From Phyllobacterium phragmitis (GTDB taxonomy: Bacteria; Pseudomonadota; Alphaproteobacteria; Rhizobiales; Rhizobiaceae), in the NCBI RefSeq assembly GCF_002980495.1, contig NZ_PVBR01000006.1:62001-126000 (forward strand): a DNA stretch of 64,000 bases. The letters are read 5' to 3'. Positions 8,564 to 16,367 of this stretch are shown piece by piece (the stretch's first letter is position 1; every line of letters begins with the position of its first letter). Below the pieces are notes generated by a model, which was not told the DNA's origin, ran no database searches, and saw only the letters and a program-made list of their open reading frames with translations. The translations under genes and the position numbers were made by a program.

Positions 8564-8685
8564 TTGTTTGATTGCGGGACCAACCTGGATGACGATCGTG
8601 ACGGAGGTACGGGACCGCCTCCTGAGCGATTGGCTTCTTCTCAGGAAGAGGATGGCATTTGCAACAGCCTTGCCGCGGCCGCGCG
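8424..8685 (+). repeat. 262-bp direct repeat, copy 1 (glycosyltransferase 3' end plus downstream DNA)
   Basis: This segment is repeated in the same orientation at 24645-24906 with about 16 differences counted by eye (about 94% identity). It covers the last 46 codons of the glycosyltransferase and about 120 bp beyond the stop, including a small hairpin TCCTGAG/CTCAGGA. The two copies bracket about 16 kb. Confidence 0.9.
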
Positions 8686-8740
8686 ATGACGGCTCAGGAA
8701 GCTGTATAAGGGGTGGGTTGAGGATACATGTAAAAACCGG

Positions 8741-8902
8741 TCACAAGGGAATTTCAAACGGGAGATCGCGTGGAACTAACAGATCGGGCCTGTCATTCAT
8801 GTCGAGACCGTATTTTCCGAAGCGACGAATGTGCTTTCTGATGTAGGGACTGATAGCAGCTGCAAGTTCGGGTGTGACAAGATGGCCGTCCGCGGCCATA
8901 TC
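8741..8902 (-). mobile_element. C-terminal remnant of a Tn3-family transposase
   Basis: On the minus strand 8902-8741 encodes MAADGHLVTPELAAAI, then SPYIRKHIRRFGKYGLDMN, and stops after a short proline-containing tail. The pattern SPY..xHIxRFGxYxLD is how many Tn3-family DDE transposases end. Only about 53 residues remain, and the frame is cut abruptly at about 8902 where a CoA-transferase fragment begins. A terminal inverted repeat would be expected just below 8741 (a GGGGT run occurs at 8712), but I could not confirm one. Confidence 0.5.
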
Positions 8903-8903
8903 C

Positions 8904-9191
8904 GGGGAGACGCTGCTGGACACGGCCGGCGTTCCGGCTGCCAAGGTGCGTTCGCTCGACGAGGTGCTGCGCGAAGACCACGCGCAAACCCGCGCCTTCG
9001 TCCATGCCATGCCGTGGCAGCATCAGCCGGGTGCCATCCACCTGCCGACGCTCGGCTTCAAGGCCAATCGCGAAGTGATCGCTCCGACCGTGGCTCCACC
9101 GCAGCTTGGACACGACACCCGCACGGTCCTGCAAGGCCTCGGCTACAGCGAGGCGGATCTTGCAAGACTTGAGAAAGACGCGGTGATTTGA
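8904..9191 (+). pseudogene. 3' fragment of a CaiB/BaiF (class III) CoA-transferase gene
   Basis: The frame GETLLDTAGVPAAKVRSLDE, then VLREDHAQTRAFVHAMPW, PTLGFKANREVIAP, LGHDTRTVLQGLGYSEADL matches the C-terminal quarter of family III CoA-transferases, which move CoA from succinyl-CoA or similar to carboxylic acids. Full-length members have about 400 residues; only about 95 remain, fused at the 5' side to transposase-derived DNA. The GC-rich composition matches the ABC/CoA-ligase module that begins 42 bp further on, so it may once have been part of that pathway. Confidence 0.8.
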
Positions 9192-9233
9192 GGGGCCAGC
9201 CGCAGGGCTGGTCTTTCTTCCGACCGGAACCGC

Positions 9234-9929
9234 TCAGACCTCGAGCCATTCCCGACGCACGGCATTGTTCTCCAGCAACTCTGCCGGCGTGCCTTCGAAC
9301 ACCATCGTGCCGTGGCCCATGACGTAGACGCGGCTCGACAGGCGCATGGCGAGCACCAGGCGCTGTTCGACGAGCAGGATGGAGATGCCGCGTCTGGCGA
9401 TCTCGGCGATCAGTTCGCCGGTGCGCTCGACCATTTGCGGCGACAGGCCCTCGGTCGGCTCGTCGATCATGATCAGATCCGGATTGCCCATCAGCGTGCG
9501 GCAGATGGTGAGCATCTGCTGCTCGCCGCCCGACAGCGCGCCGCCCGGTGCGTGCGCGCGGTCCTTCAGCTGCGGGAACATCGCCCAGGTGTCGTCGATA
9601 CCCCAGCGGGCATCGGTCTCGCCCGACTTCATCCCGAGGATCAGGTTCTGCTCGACGGTCAGCGTCGGGAAGATCGCCCGCTCCTCCGGCACATAGCCGA
9701 GGCCGAGGCGACTGATCGCGTGCGGCGGCCGCCCGGCGATCTCCCGGCCGTTTAAGGTGATCGAACCCTTGGGCTGCGGCTTGCCCATGATCGCCTTCAG
9801 GGTGGTCGAGCGCCCGACGCCGTTGCGCCCGAGAATGCTGACCACTTCGTTTGCCCCGACGTCCAGCGAGACGCCCTGCAGGATATGGCTCTTGCCGTAA
9901 TAGGCGTGGAGATCGCGAACTTGCAGCAT
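9234..9929 (-). CDS. Branched-chain-type ABC transporter ATP-binding protein (LivF-like)
   Basis: A 231-residue ATPase with short LivF-type architecture. Walker A reads GRNGVGRST at residues 34-42, with Arg40 in place of the normally invariant Lys. The Q-loop region, signature LSGGEQQML, Walker B LIMIDEPTEGLS and the LivF-typical VEQ instead of a switch His are present. It should pair with the LivG-like ATPase to drive a HAAT-type importer at the inner membrane. ATG 9929 follows GGAGG by 7 nt and overlaps the previous stop by one base; a GTG one codon earlier is possible. It is the last gene of the module. Confidence 0.9.
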   Translation of the reverse strand: MLQVRDLHAYYGKSHILQGVSLDVGANEVVSILGRNGVGRSTTLKAIMGKPQPKGSITLNGREIAGRPPHAISRLGLGYVPEERAIFPTLTVEQNLILGMKSGETDARWGIDDTWAMFPQLKDRAHAPGGALSGGEQQMLTICRTLMGNPDLIMIDEPTEGLSPQMVERTGELIAEIARRGISILLVEQRLVLAMRLSSRVYVMGHGTMVFEGTPAELLENNAVRREWLEV

Positions 9930-10720
9930 CACGCGGCCTCCGTGCCGAGATAGGCCTGCTGGACGGCAGCATTGCTCTTGATGTTTTCAGGCGTGTCCGA
10001 GGCCAGCAGCTCGCCGTAGACGAGCACGGAAATCTTGTCGGCAAGGCCGAAGATCACGCTCATATCGTGCTCGATCATCAGGAGGGTGCGGCCTTCGCTA
10101 ACGGTGCGGATCAGCCCGACCATGCGTTCGGTTTCGGCATGGCTCATGCCGGCCATGGGTTCGTCGAGCAGGAGCACGCTGGCATCACCGGCGATCGCCA
10201 GGCCGATCTCCAGCGCCCGCTGTTCGGCATAGGCAAGCTCGCCAGCCGGCACGTTCCAGCGATGCAGGAGGTTGATTTCACTCAATATCCGTTCGGTCTT
10301 CTCACGCGCATCCGCCAGCCGTTCGACATTGCGCCAGAAGGCATAGCGATAGCCCATCGACCAGAGCGTCGCGCAGCGGATGTTTTCCCAGACGGAAAGC
10401 TGCGGGAAGATATTGGTGATCTGGAAGCTGCGCGACAGGCCGCGGCGGTTGATCTTTTCCGGCGCCATGCCGGCGATTTCCTCGCCGTTCAGCCTGATCG
10501 ATCCGGCCGTCGGGCGGTAGTGGCCGCTGATCAGGTGGAAGAGGGTGGACTTGCCGGCACCGTTCGGGCCGATCACCGCATGGCGCTCGCCGGCCGGAAT
10601 GACGAGGTCGATGCCGCAGATGATCCTGATCGCGCCGAAGGATTTCTCCAGGTCCTGCAGCGCAATGGCAGGGGCGGGCGTGGAGGTAGAGGTGGCGGCA
10701 ATCGGGGACGTCGATGTCAT
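9929..10720 (-). CDS. Branched-chain-type ABC transporter ATP-binding protein (LivG-like)
   Basis: A 263-residue ATPase. Walker A is GPNGAGKST with the normal lysine, followed by LSRSFQITNIFP (Q-loop), ELAYAEQRALEIG in place of the classic LSGGQ signature as commonly seen in LivG proteins, Walker B LLLDEPMAGMS and the switch MIEHDM. A serine/threonine/alanine-rich N-terminal extension of about 18 residues precedes the domain. It overlaps its neighbours by single bases (TGATG junctions), so the operon is translationally coupled. With the LivF-like partner it energises import of an unidentified substrate. Confidence 0.92.
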   Translation of the reverse strand: MTSTSPIAATSTSTPAPAIALQDLEKSFGAIRIICGIDLVIPAGERHAVIGPNGAGKSTLFHLISGHYRPTAGSIRLNGEEIAGMAPEKINRRGLSRSFQITNIFPQLSVWENIRCATLWSMGYRYAFWRNVERLADAREKTERILSEINLLHRWNVPAGELAYAEQRALEIGLAIAGDASVLLLDEPMAGMSHAETERMVGLIRTVSEGRTLLMIEHDMSVIFGLADKISVLVYGELLASDTPENIKSNAAVQQAYLGTEAA

Positions 10721-12015
10721 CAGCCAGCCCTCCTGTCGGCGGTCGCGGTATCATAGGCGTTGCGGGTGACGGCGGCGGCCCGCAAGAAGCCGTAGCCGCC
10801 GGCAAGCAGCAGCACGACTGCGATGCTCCAGGGAACTACGCTGTCGGCCTCGAAGGGAATGTGCATCAGGCTCATCGACATGCCTTCAGAGCCGCTGACG
10901 GAGAGCTGCGTCGTCATCTCGATCACCATCGAAAGGCCGGCAAGCGCGCCGAGACCGGGTACCAGCGCCAGCACGTAATAGGGGATCATGCGGTGCAGGC
11001 AGCGGCGTTCGAGGAGCGGCCTCTGGGCGGCAAGCAGGCCGACAATGCCGTTCGGCGCATACATGACGATGCCGATAAACATCAGGCCGAAATAGAGCTG
11101 CCAGACATTGGTGATGTCGGACAGCATCAGTTGCAGATAGGTGACGAGCACGGCGCCGATGATCGGACCGGCAAAGAAGCCGGTGCCGCCGATATAGGCC
11201 ATCAGGATGACCGTGCCGGATTCGGCAGCCCCCATCTGAGCGGCGTTCACCAACTCGAAATTGATGGCGGTGAGACCACCAGCAATCCCGGCGAACAGGC
11301 CCGCGAGGCTGAAGGCTATAAAGCGAATGGTCGTCGTGTTGTAGCCGATGAAGCTGACCCGCACCGGGTTGTCGCGCACCGCATTGCACATTCGGCCGAA
11401 CGGCGTGCGGGTGATGGCGTACATGGCAAGCATCGAGACGAAGCACCACGCGGCGATCAGGTAATAGACCTCGATCTGCGGGCCGAACACGATGCCGAGC
11501 GGCTGCGGCAGCTCGGTGCGGTCGACGCTGATGCCCTCCTCACCGCCGAAGACATGGCGCAGGATCAGCGCGCTGGAGGCGACGAGTTCGGCAATCCCGA
11601 GCGTGATCATGGCAAAGGCGGTGCCGGCCCGGCGCGTGCAGACGGCGCCGAAGAGAATGCCGAAGGCAAGTCCCGTGACGCCACCAACGATCGGCATGAA
11701 CATCAAAGGCAGCGGAAAGAGGCCGTCGGCGCCCATGTTCATGGCATGCGCCGTCAGGAAACCGCCGAGGCCTAAAAAGACGGCGTGGCCGAAGGACAGA
11801 AGGCCGGTCTGGCCGAGCAGCATGTTGTAGGAAAGGGCAAAGATCACCATCGTGCCCATCAGGCACATGGTCGAGATCGCAAGGCCCGAGCTGAACACCT
11901 GCGGCAGCAGCAGGAGGCCGGCTGCGACGAGAACCCAGATGCCGTAGCGCAGGACCGGATTGCTGGTCGCGCCGCCGGGCGTGGGAGGGGGGAGGCTGAA
12001 GGAAGTGCCGGTCAT
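10720..12015 (-). CDS. Branched-chain-type ABC transporter permease (LivM-like)
   Basis: A 431-residue hydrophobic protein with about 9-10 membrane segments. The family motif region is GQTGLLSFGHAVFLGLGGF, followed by a conserved cytoplasmic EAA-like loop RTPFGRMCNAVRDNPVR. The last segment, after about residue 330, has an extra transmembrane pair (RMIPYYVLALVPGLGAL and later WSIAVVLLLAGGYGF), making it somewhat longer than typical LivM proteins. It forms the translocation channel with the LivH-like permease. The 4-bp ATGA overlap with the preceding gene indicates coupling. Confidence 0.9.
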   Translation of the reverse strand: MTGTSFSLPPPTPGGATSNPVLRYGIWVLVAAGLLLLPQVFSSGLAISTMCLMGTMVIFALSYNMLLGQTGLLSFGHAVFLGLGGFLTAHAMNMGADGLFPLPLMFMPIVGGVTGLAFGILFGAVCTRRAGTAFAMITLGIAELVASSALILRHVFGGEEGISVDRTELPQPLGIVFGPQIEVYYLIAAWCFVSMLAMYAITRTPFGRMCNAVRDNPVRVSFIGYNTTTIRFIAFSLAGLFAGIAGGLTAINFELVNAAQMGAAESGTVILMAYIGGTGFFAGPIIGAVLVTYLQLMLSDITNVWQLYFGLMFIGIVMYAPNGIVGLLAAQRPLLERRCLHRMIPYYVLALVPGLGALAGLSMVIEMTTQLSVSGSEGMSMSLMHIPFEADSVVPWSIAVVLLLAGGYGFLRAAAVTRNAYDTATADRRAG

Positions 12016-12962
12016 GTGTCACGCATTCCCATGAGACCGCGGGGCCGCACGATGAGGACGAGCACCAGGAGCAGATAAGGCAGGATCGGCGCGACCTGCG
12101 CGATGGTGACGTTCCAGATGTCGTTGAGATAGTCGCCGAGGGCATTGTCGAGGTCGAGCGGCCCGAACAGGTCGGCAAGCGAAATGTCGAAGGCGACGGC
12201 GAAGGTCTGGACGAGGCCAATCAGCAGCGAGGCGGCAAAGGCTCCGCTGAGCGAACCGAGCCCGCCGACCACGACGACGACGAAGAGGATGGGGCCGAGC
12301 AGGCCCGCCATGTTGGACTGGGTGACCAGCGCCGGTCCGGCAATCACGCCGGCCACGGCTGCCAGCGCAACGCCAACGCCGAAGACCAGCATGAAGATGC
12401 GATCTACATTGTGGCCGAGCATGCCGACCATGTCGGGATGGGTGAGCGCCGCCTGGACGATCAGCCCGATCCGGGTGCGCCGGATGATCAGAAGCAGGAC
12501 GACGAAGATCGCGACCGCCGTCAGGAGCTCGAACACCTTGAAGGCTGGGTAGGTCGTCGAGAAGATGGTGAAGGCAGAGAAATTCAGCGAGGGCGGCACG
12601 ACATAATTGACCGGCAGGCGCCCCCAGACCATTTCGACGACCTGCTGGATGACGAAGGTCAGGCCAAAGGTGAAGAGCAGTTCGGCGACATGGCCGTAGC
12701 GATGCACGCGCCTGAGGCCGAAGCGCTCGACCACCATGCCGATCAGCGCGACCAGGATCGGCGCCAGGATCAGGGCCGGCCAGAAGCCGATATGGCGGCT
12801 GATCTCGAAGCCGAAAAAGGCGCCGAGCATGTAGAAGCTCGCATGGGCAAGGTTCAGCACGCCCATCATCGAGAAGATGACGGTGAGGCCGCTGGCCATC
12901 AGGAACAGGAGCATGCCGAATAGCACGCCGTTGATGGTGGACACGAAGACGATTTCGAGCAC
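12012..12962 (-). CDS. Branched-chain-type ABC transporter permease (LivH-like)
   Basis: A 316-residue integral membrane protein with the LivH N-terminal pattern NGVLFGMLLFLMASGLTVI and MGVLNLAHASFYMLGAF, a loop RTRIGLIVQAALTHPDM, and GGLGSLSGAFAASLLIG near the end. These are the hallmarks of the first permease of HAAT-family importers. Translation starts at a GTG at 12962. The gap of 109 bp to the binding-protein gene carries a strong hairpin. Confidence 0.9.
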   Translation of the reverse strand: MLEIVFVSTINGVLFGMLLFLMASGLTVIFSMMGVLNLAHASFYMLGAFFGFEISRHIGFWPALILAPILVALIGMVVERFGLRRVHRYGHVAELLFTFGLTFVIQQVVEMVWGRLPVNYVVPPSLNFSAFTIFSTTYPAFKVFELLTAVAIFVVLLLIIRRTRIGLIVQAALTHPDMVGMLGHNVDRIFMLVFGVGVALAAVAGVIAGPALVTQSNMAGLLGPILFVVVVVGGLGSLSGAFAASLLIGLVQTFAVAFDISLADLFGPLDLDNALGDYLNDIWNVTIAQVAPILPYLLLVLVLIVRPRGLMGMRDT

Positions 12963-13028
12963 GGTTATCTCAAGCCTTTGATCCGGGCATGCCGATCGGG
13001 CGCGCAGTCTGAGGTCCGGCAGATGGAC

Positions 13029-13059
13029 GAGGCGCCGCGATAAAGGATCGCGACGCCTC
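13029..13059 (-). terminator. Intercistronic hairpin between binding-protein and permease genes
   Basis: GAGGCGCCGCGAT (13029-13041) and ATCGCGACGCCTC (13047-13059) form a 13-bp stem with one mismatch and a 5-nt loop. It lies 12 bp downstream of the binding-protein stop. Such structures usually allow partial read-through or protect the upstream mRNA, giving more binding protein than permease. Confidence 0.65.
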
Positions 13060-13071
13060 CTCGACCCGACC

Positions 13072-14313
13072 TTATCCTGGACGCTTCATTTCGCAGGTGG
13101 TCGGAACGACCGTATCCTTGGCAGCGACTTCGCCGATCTTGGTCCAGCCCCAGCCGGTGTTCTCCTCGTCGAAGGACTCGCCATCCTTGAGCGGACCGAA
13201 GCTGGAGATGAACAGCGGCTGGAACAGCTGGTGATCCTCTTTGCGGATAAAGCCGTCGCCGCCGCTGGAGAAGGTCTTGTATTCCATGCCCTCGAGCTTG
13301 GGGATGAAGTCGGCCGGATCGCTCGATTTGGCTTCCTCGACCGCCTTGAACAGCAGGCCGGCGGTGTTGAAGATGCGCGGGAAGACCACCGGCGCATCCT
13401 TGTAGCGGTCGATATAGGCCTTGATAGTCTTGTCGGCCTCGGGATAACCGAGATTGTTGATGCCTTCGTTGACCTGGTAGACCTGGCCCGCGAGATCGGC
13501 CTGCTTGATCGCGGTCGGACCACCGGCAGCACCGGCATAATAGGTGAACCACTTGACCTTGAGGCCCGCCTGGCCGGCTGCCTTCAGGAGCAGCGAGAAG
13601 TCCTGACCCCAGTTACCGGTAATGACGGCGTCGGCGCCGGACGCCTTGATCTTGGCCACATAGGGCGCAAAGTCGGTGATCTTGACCAGCGGATGGAACT
13701 CGTTGCCGACGACCTCGATGTCGGCCCGCTTTTCCTTCAGCATCTTGACCGCCGCATCGGCGACCGCATGGCCGAAAGAATAGTCCTGGTCGATCAGGTA
13801 GATCTTCTTGATGTCAGACTGGTCCTTGATGAAGTTGGTCAGCGCGGCCATCTTGACGTTGACATTGGCATCGAAGGAGACATGCCAGTAGCTGCACTTC
13901 TCGTTGGTCAGGACCGGATCGATGGCGCCGTAGTTCAGGTAGACGATGTGCTTGTCCGGGTTGCGGCGGTTATACTTTGCGACGAAATCCTCGATCGCCA
14001 CGCCGACCGACGAGCCGTTGCCCTGGACGATGATGCGGACACCCTCGTCGATCGCCTTCTGCACCTGCACGAGGCTCGTCTGGGCGTTGACCTGGTTGTC
14101 GTAGCCGATCACCTCGACCTTCTCGCGATTGATGCCGCCTTTGGCATTGGCTTCGTCGGCGATGAATTTCAGATGGTTGAGGCCGATCTGGCCGACGCTT
14201 GCCGCGCCGCCGGAAAGCGGATCGACATAGCCGATCTTCAGCGTATCTTCGGCCGCCGCATGACCGGCAACCAGCGAGACGGCGAGCGCCGTCGTTGCAA
14301 ATAGATGTTTCAT
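13072..14313 (-). CDS. Branched-chain-type ABC transporter substrate-binding protein
   Basis: A 413-residue periplasmic protein with a clear signal peptide (MKHLFATTALAVSLVAGHAA, cleavage near residue 21). The mature start TLKIGYVDPLSGGAASVGQI and later VIITGNWGQDFSLLLKAAG belong to the type 1 periplasmic-binding (Leu/Ile/Val-like) family. These proteins bind amino acids, amides, aromatic acids or short fatty acids. The neighbouring CoA ligase and thiolase genes point to a carboxylic acid ligand rather than an amino acid, which is inference. GGAGGAGGA precedes the ATG. Confidence 0.92.
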   Translation of the reverse strand: MKHLFATTALAVSLVAGHAAAEDTLKIGYVDPLSGGAASVGQIGLNHLKFIADEANAKGGINREKVEVIGYDNQVNAQTSLVQVQKAIDEGVRIIVQGNGSSVGVAIEDFVAKYNRRNPDKHIVYLNYGAIDPVLTNEKCSYWHVSFDANVNVKMAALTNFIKDQSDIKKIYLIDQDYSFGHAVADAAVKMLKEKRADIEVVGNEFHPLVKITDFAPYVAKIKASGADAVITGNWGQDFSLLLKAAGQAGLKVKWFTYYAGAAGGPTAIKQADLAGQVYQVNEGINNLGYPEADKTIKAYIDRYKDAPVVFPRIFNTAGLLFKAVEEAKSSDPADFIPKLEGMEYKTFSSGGDGFIRKEDHQLFQPLFISSFGPLKDGESFDEENTGWGWTKIGEVAAKDTVVPTTCEMKRPG

Positions 14314-14448
14314 CCGTAAGTTCCTCCTCCTTGCGAGAACTCTCGTCCCGCCTCCCGTTTTTCTGCCTGGTTCTGCTCTTCAATCACCATCACCGTCCGA
14401 TCCTCGGTCGGAAGGGAATGGATCGCCGCCACGCTGGTGGCGGCGAAT

Positions 14449-15342
14449 TCAGCCGTGTGCGGTCCGCCCGGCGTTCTGCGCCGTAGCACTCGCCACCTCC
14501 CGTTCGAGTTGGGTAAAGCCGTAGGCTGGCACCATCTCGCCGGCGCGGTCGCGGATCTGCGGCCAAGCGGCAACGACCGCCTCGGGCGCACTGTCGTCAT
14601 TGGCAATCTGCACGCCTTCGGTCAGGGTGACATTGGCGGCGGCGAAATGGCCGGCACCGGCACAGAGAATGGCCCGGGTCGGTGCCTCTTCGCCGGCAAG
14701 GGCCAGAAGTCCGTTGCTCACCCGCTCCGGCAGGAGTTCGGCCAGCGCCTCGGGCGCCAGCAATCCGTCGGTCATGGCGGTCGCCGCCGTCGGCGCCAGG
14801 CAGTTCACCCGGATGCCGTATTTCTCGCCCTCGATCGAAAGCGTCTGCATCAGCCCGACCAGCGCCATCTTGGCAGCGCCATAGTTCGACTGGCCGAAAT
14901 TGCCGTAGAGCCCGGAGGAGGAGGTGGTCATGACGATGCGGCCATAGCGCTGCTCGCGCATGATCTCCCAGGCCGCCTTGCTACAGACGACGGCGCCCAT
15001 CAGGTGGACGTCGACGACCTGCCGGAAGTCCTCGATGCTCATCTTGGCGAAGCTCTTGTCGCGCAGGATACCGGCATTGTTGACCAGAATGTCGATGCGG
15101 CCCCAGCGGCCCATCGCCTGCGCCACCATCTCGGCCACCTTGGCCTCGTCGGTGACCGAGGCTGCAAAGGCGATCGCCTCGCTGCCGGCGGCAATGATCT
15201 CGTCGGCGACCTTGCGGGCGGCCTCCTCATTCATGTCGTTGACGACGACGCTGGCACCAAGCCGTGCGAGCAGAAGCGCGTGAGATCGACCAAGACCTCC
15301 GCCTGCGCCCGTCACGATGGCTATGCGACCTGAGAGCTTCAT
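14449..15342 (-). CDS. Short-chain dehydrogenase, (3R)-hydroxyacyl-CoA dehydrogenase type
   Basis: A 297-residue SDR. Cofactor motif TGAGGGLGRSHAL at residues about 9-21, NNAG near 93-96, and active-site Ser-Tyr-Lys in TTSSSGLYGNFGQSNYGAAK. The extra C-terminal 40 residues and the pattern GRSHALLLARLGASVVVND match the dehydrogenase domain of multifunctional beta-oxidation enzyme type 2. It would oxidise a 3-hydroxyacyl-CoA with NAD(P)+. ATG 15342 is preferred over the longer frame because AGGAGGAGAC sits just upstream. It lies between the TetR gene and the binding-protein gene and has its own operator-like palindrome. Confidence 0.88.
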   Translation of the reverse strand: MKLSGRIAIVTGAGGGLGRSHALLLARLGASVVVNDMNEEAARKVADEIIAAGSEAIAFAASVTDEAKVAEMVAQAMGRWGRIDILVNNAGILRDKSFAKMSIEDFRQVVDVHLMGAVVCSKAAWEIMREQRYGRIVMTTSSSGLYGNFGQSNYGAAKMALVGLMQTLSIEGEKYGIRVNCLAPTAATAMTDGLLAPEALAELLPERVSNGLLALAGEEAPTRAILCAGAGHFAAANVTLTEGVQIANDDSAPEAVVAAWPQIRDRAGEMVPAYGFTQLEREVASATAQNAGRTAHG

Positions 15343-15372
15343 TCGTCTCCTCCTGACAACAGGTTCTGTTAC

Positions 15373-15390
15373 ATTCACTCACTAGTGAAT
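15373..15390. promoter_or_regulatory. TetR-type operator, perfect ATTCACT-N4-AGTGAAT palindrome
   Basis: A perfect inverted repeat of 7-bp arms with a 4-bp centre, 30 bp upstream of the dehydrogenase ATG. Related sequences occur at 16339-16359 and 19349-19370, each in front of another gene of the module, so it is the probable binding site of the TetR protein encoded next door. Confidence 0.65.
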
Positions 15391-15471
15391 TAACGATCAT
15401 CATGCAAGACAATCTTTTGGTTTGCCGGGCGCTCAGTGGTGGAAAATCAGCGAAAAGGCACCCGCTGGAGA

Positions 15472-16158
15472 TCAATCCTTCTTCTTGCCGCAGAGCGCCA
15501 GGAAGCCGGCGGCCATGAAGGTCGCCATGCGCTCCTTGGCCGCCAGGAAATCATCGGAGCGGCAAAGCCCACCCGAGAGCTTGTCGAGGCGACCGGTGCG
15601 GGCAAGCGTCAGCATCAGCCCACCGGTCAGGAAATGGTAGCTCCAGAAGATCTCTTCGGGCGCGCAGTCGGGCAGAGCTCGTTTCAGGATGTCGATCAGG
15701 CGCAGCACGACCGGATCGAAATATTCATCCATCAGCTCGGCGCCCCATTCCGGCGTATTGGCCACCTGGGCGCCGAGCGCTGCGTAATTGCGCCAGCCTT
15801 CTCCGCCCTCGATATAAAGGTCGAGATCGGTATCGAGAAAGGTCCGCAATGCGCCCTCGACCGTCGGCTTGCCGTTGCAGACCGCCTCGTAGTCGTCGAG
15901 CATCTTCATCCGCCGTTCGCTGGTCACCACGGCGCGGCGCGAAAAGACAGCGTCGAAAAGCTTCTTCTTGTCGTCGAAATAGTAGTTGATCAGCGTGTGA
16001 TGCACGCTGATCGACTTCGCCACGTCCTTCAGGGTGACGCCGTGGAGGCCGTGGCGGGAGAACAGATATTCGGCTGTGTCGAGGATCTGCTCGATCATCT
16101 CGGTGCGCCGCTCAGCCTTGACGGACCTTTTGGGCGGCGATTTTCGTTCTGCGGGCAC
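15472..16158 (-). CDS. TetR/AcrR-family transcriptional regulator
   Basis: A 228-residue protein. The HTH is in residues about 18-65: EMIEQILDTAEYLFSRHG, then VTLKDVAKSISVHHTLINYY and FDDKKKLFDAVF. The C-terminal ligand domain (residues 80-225) is unremarkable in length. The start is a GTG preceded by AAAGG. TetR proteins in such gene clusters usually repress acyl-CoA ligase and dehydrogenase genes until an acyl-CoA ligand binds; that ligand role is inference from the neighbours. Confidence 0.9.
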   Translation of the reverse strand: MPAERKSPPKRSVKAERRTEMIEQILDTAEYLFSRHGLHGVTLKDVAKSISVHHTLINYYFDDKKKLFDAVFSRRAVVTSERRMKMLDDYEAVCNGKPTVEGALRTFLDTDLDLYIEGGEGWRNYAALGAQVANTPEWGAELMDEYFDPVVLRLIDILKRALPDCAPEEIFWSYHFLTGGLMLTLARTGRLDKLSGGLCRSDDFLAAKERMATFMAAGFLALCGKKKD

Positions 16159-16338
16159 GGGCGAACCTTTCTGTCTGGGTCGGGGCAGGGGGCATGCACA
16201 GGGGAAAAAGCCCGGTCCGGTTCATCGGGCATAGCGCCACGAAACCGGTCCGACACCGCCCGACCGTTGAAACACCGCCGCCTTCAACCGGCATTTGTCT
16301 TGCCGCATTCATGGCTTGGCGGTCGCGCCCCGTCAATC

Positions 16339-16359
16339 TTTGCTCGCTGGTGAGCGAAG
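16339..16359. promoter_or_regulatory. TetR-type operator candidate upstream of the TetR gene
   Basis: An inverted repeat with arms TTTGCTC and GAGCGAA (one mismatch) whose core CTCGCTGGTGA matches the core CTCACTAGTGA of the palindrome at 15373 in 9 of 11 positions. It lies in the 209-bp gap between the thiolase stop and the TetR start, where autoregulation would act. Confidence 0.5.
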
Positions 16360-16367
16360 ATCTCAGC

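Noticed and set aside
8700-8740. Tn3 terminal inverted repeat at the GGGGT run near 8712
   Set aside because: Only a few bases match and no second end or 5-bp target duplication was found, so it was not annotated.
10714-12923. Several long plus-strand open frames opposite the importer permease genes
   Set aside because: The minus-strand permeases have clear motifs and overlapping start/stop junctions; the plus frames are charge-rich shadows.
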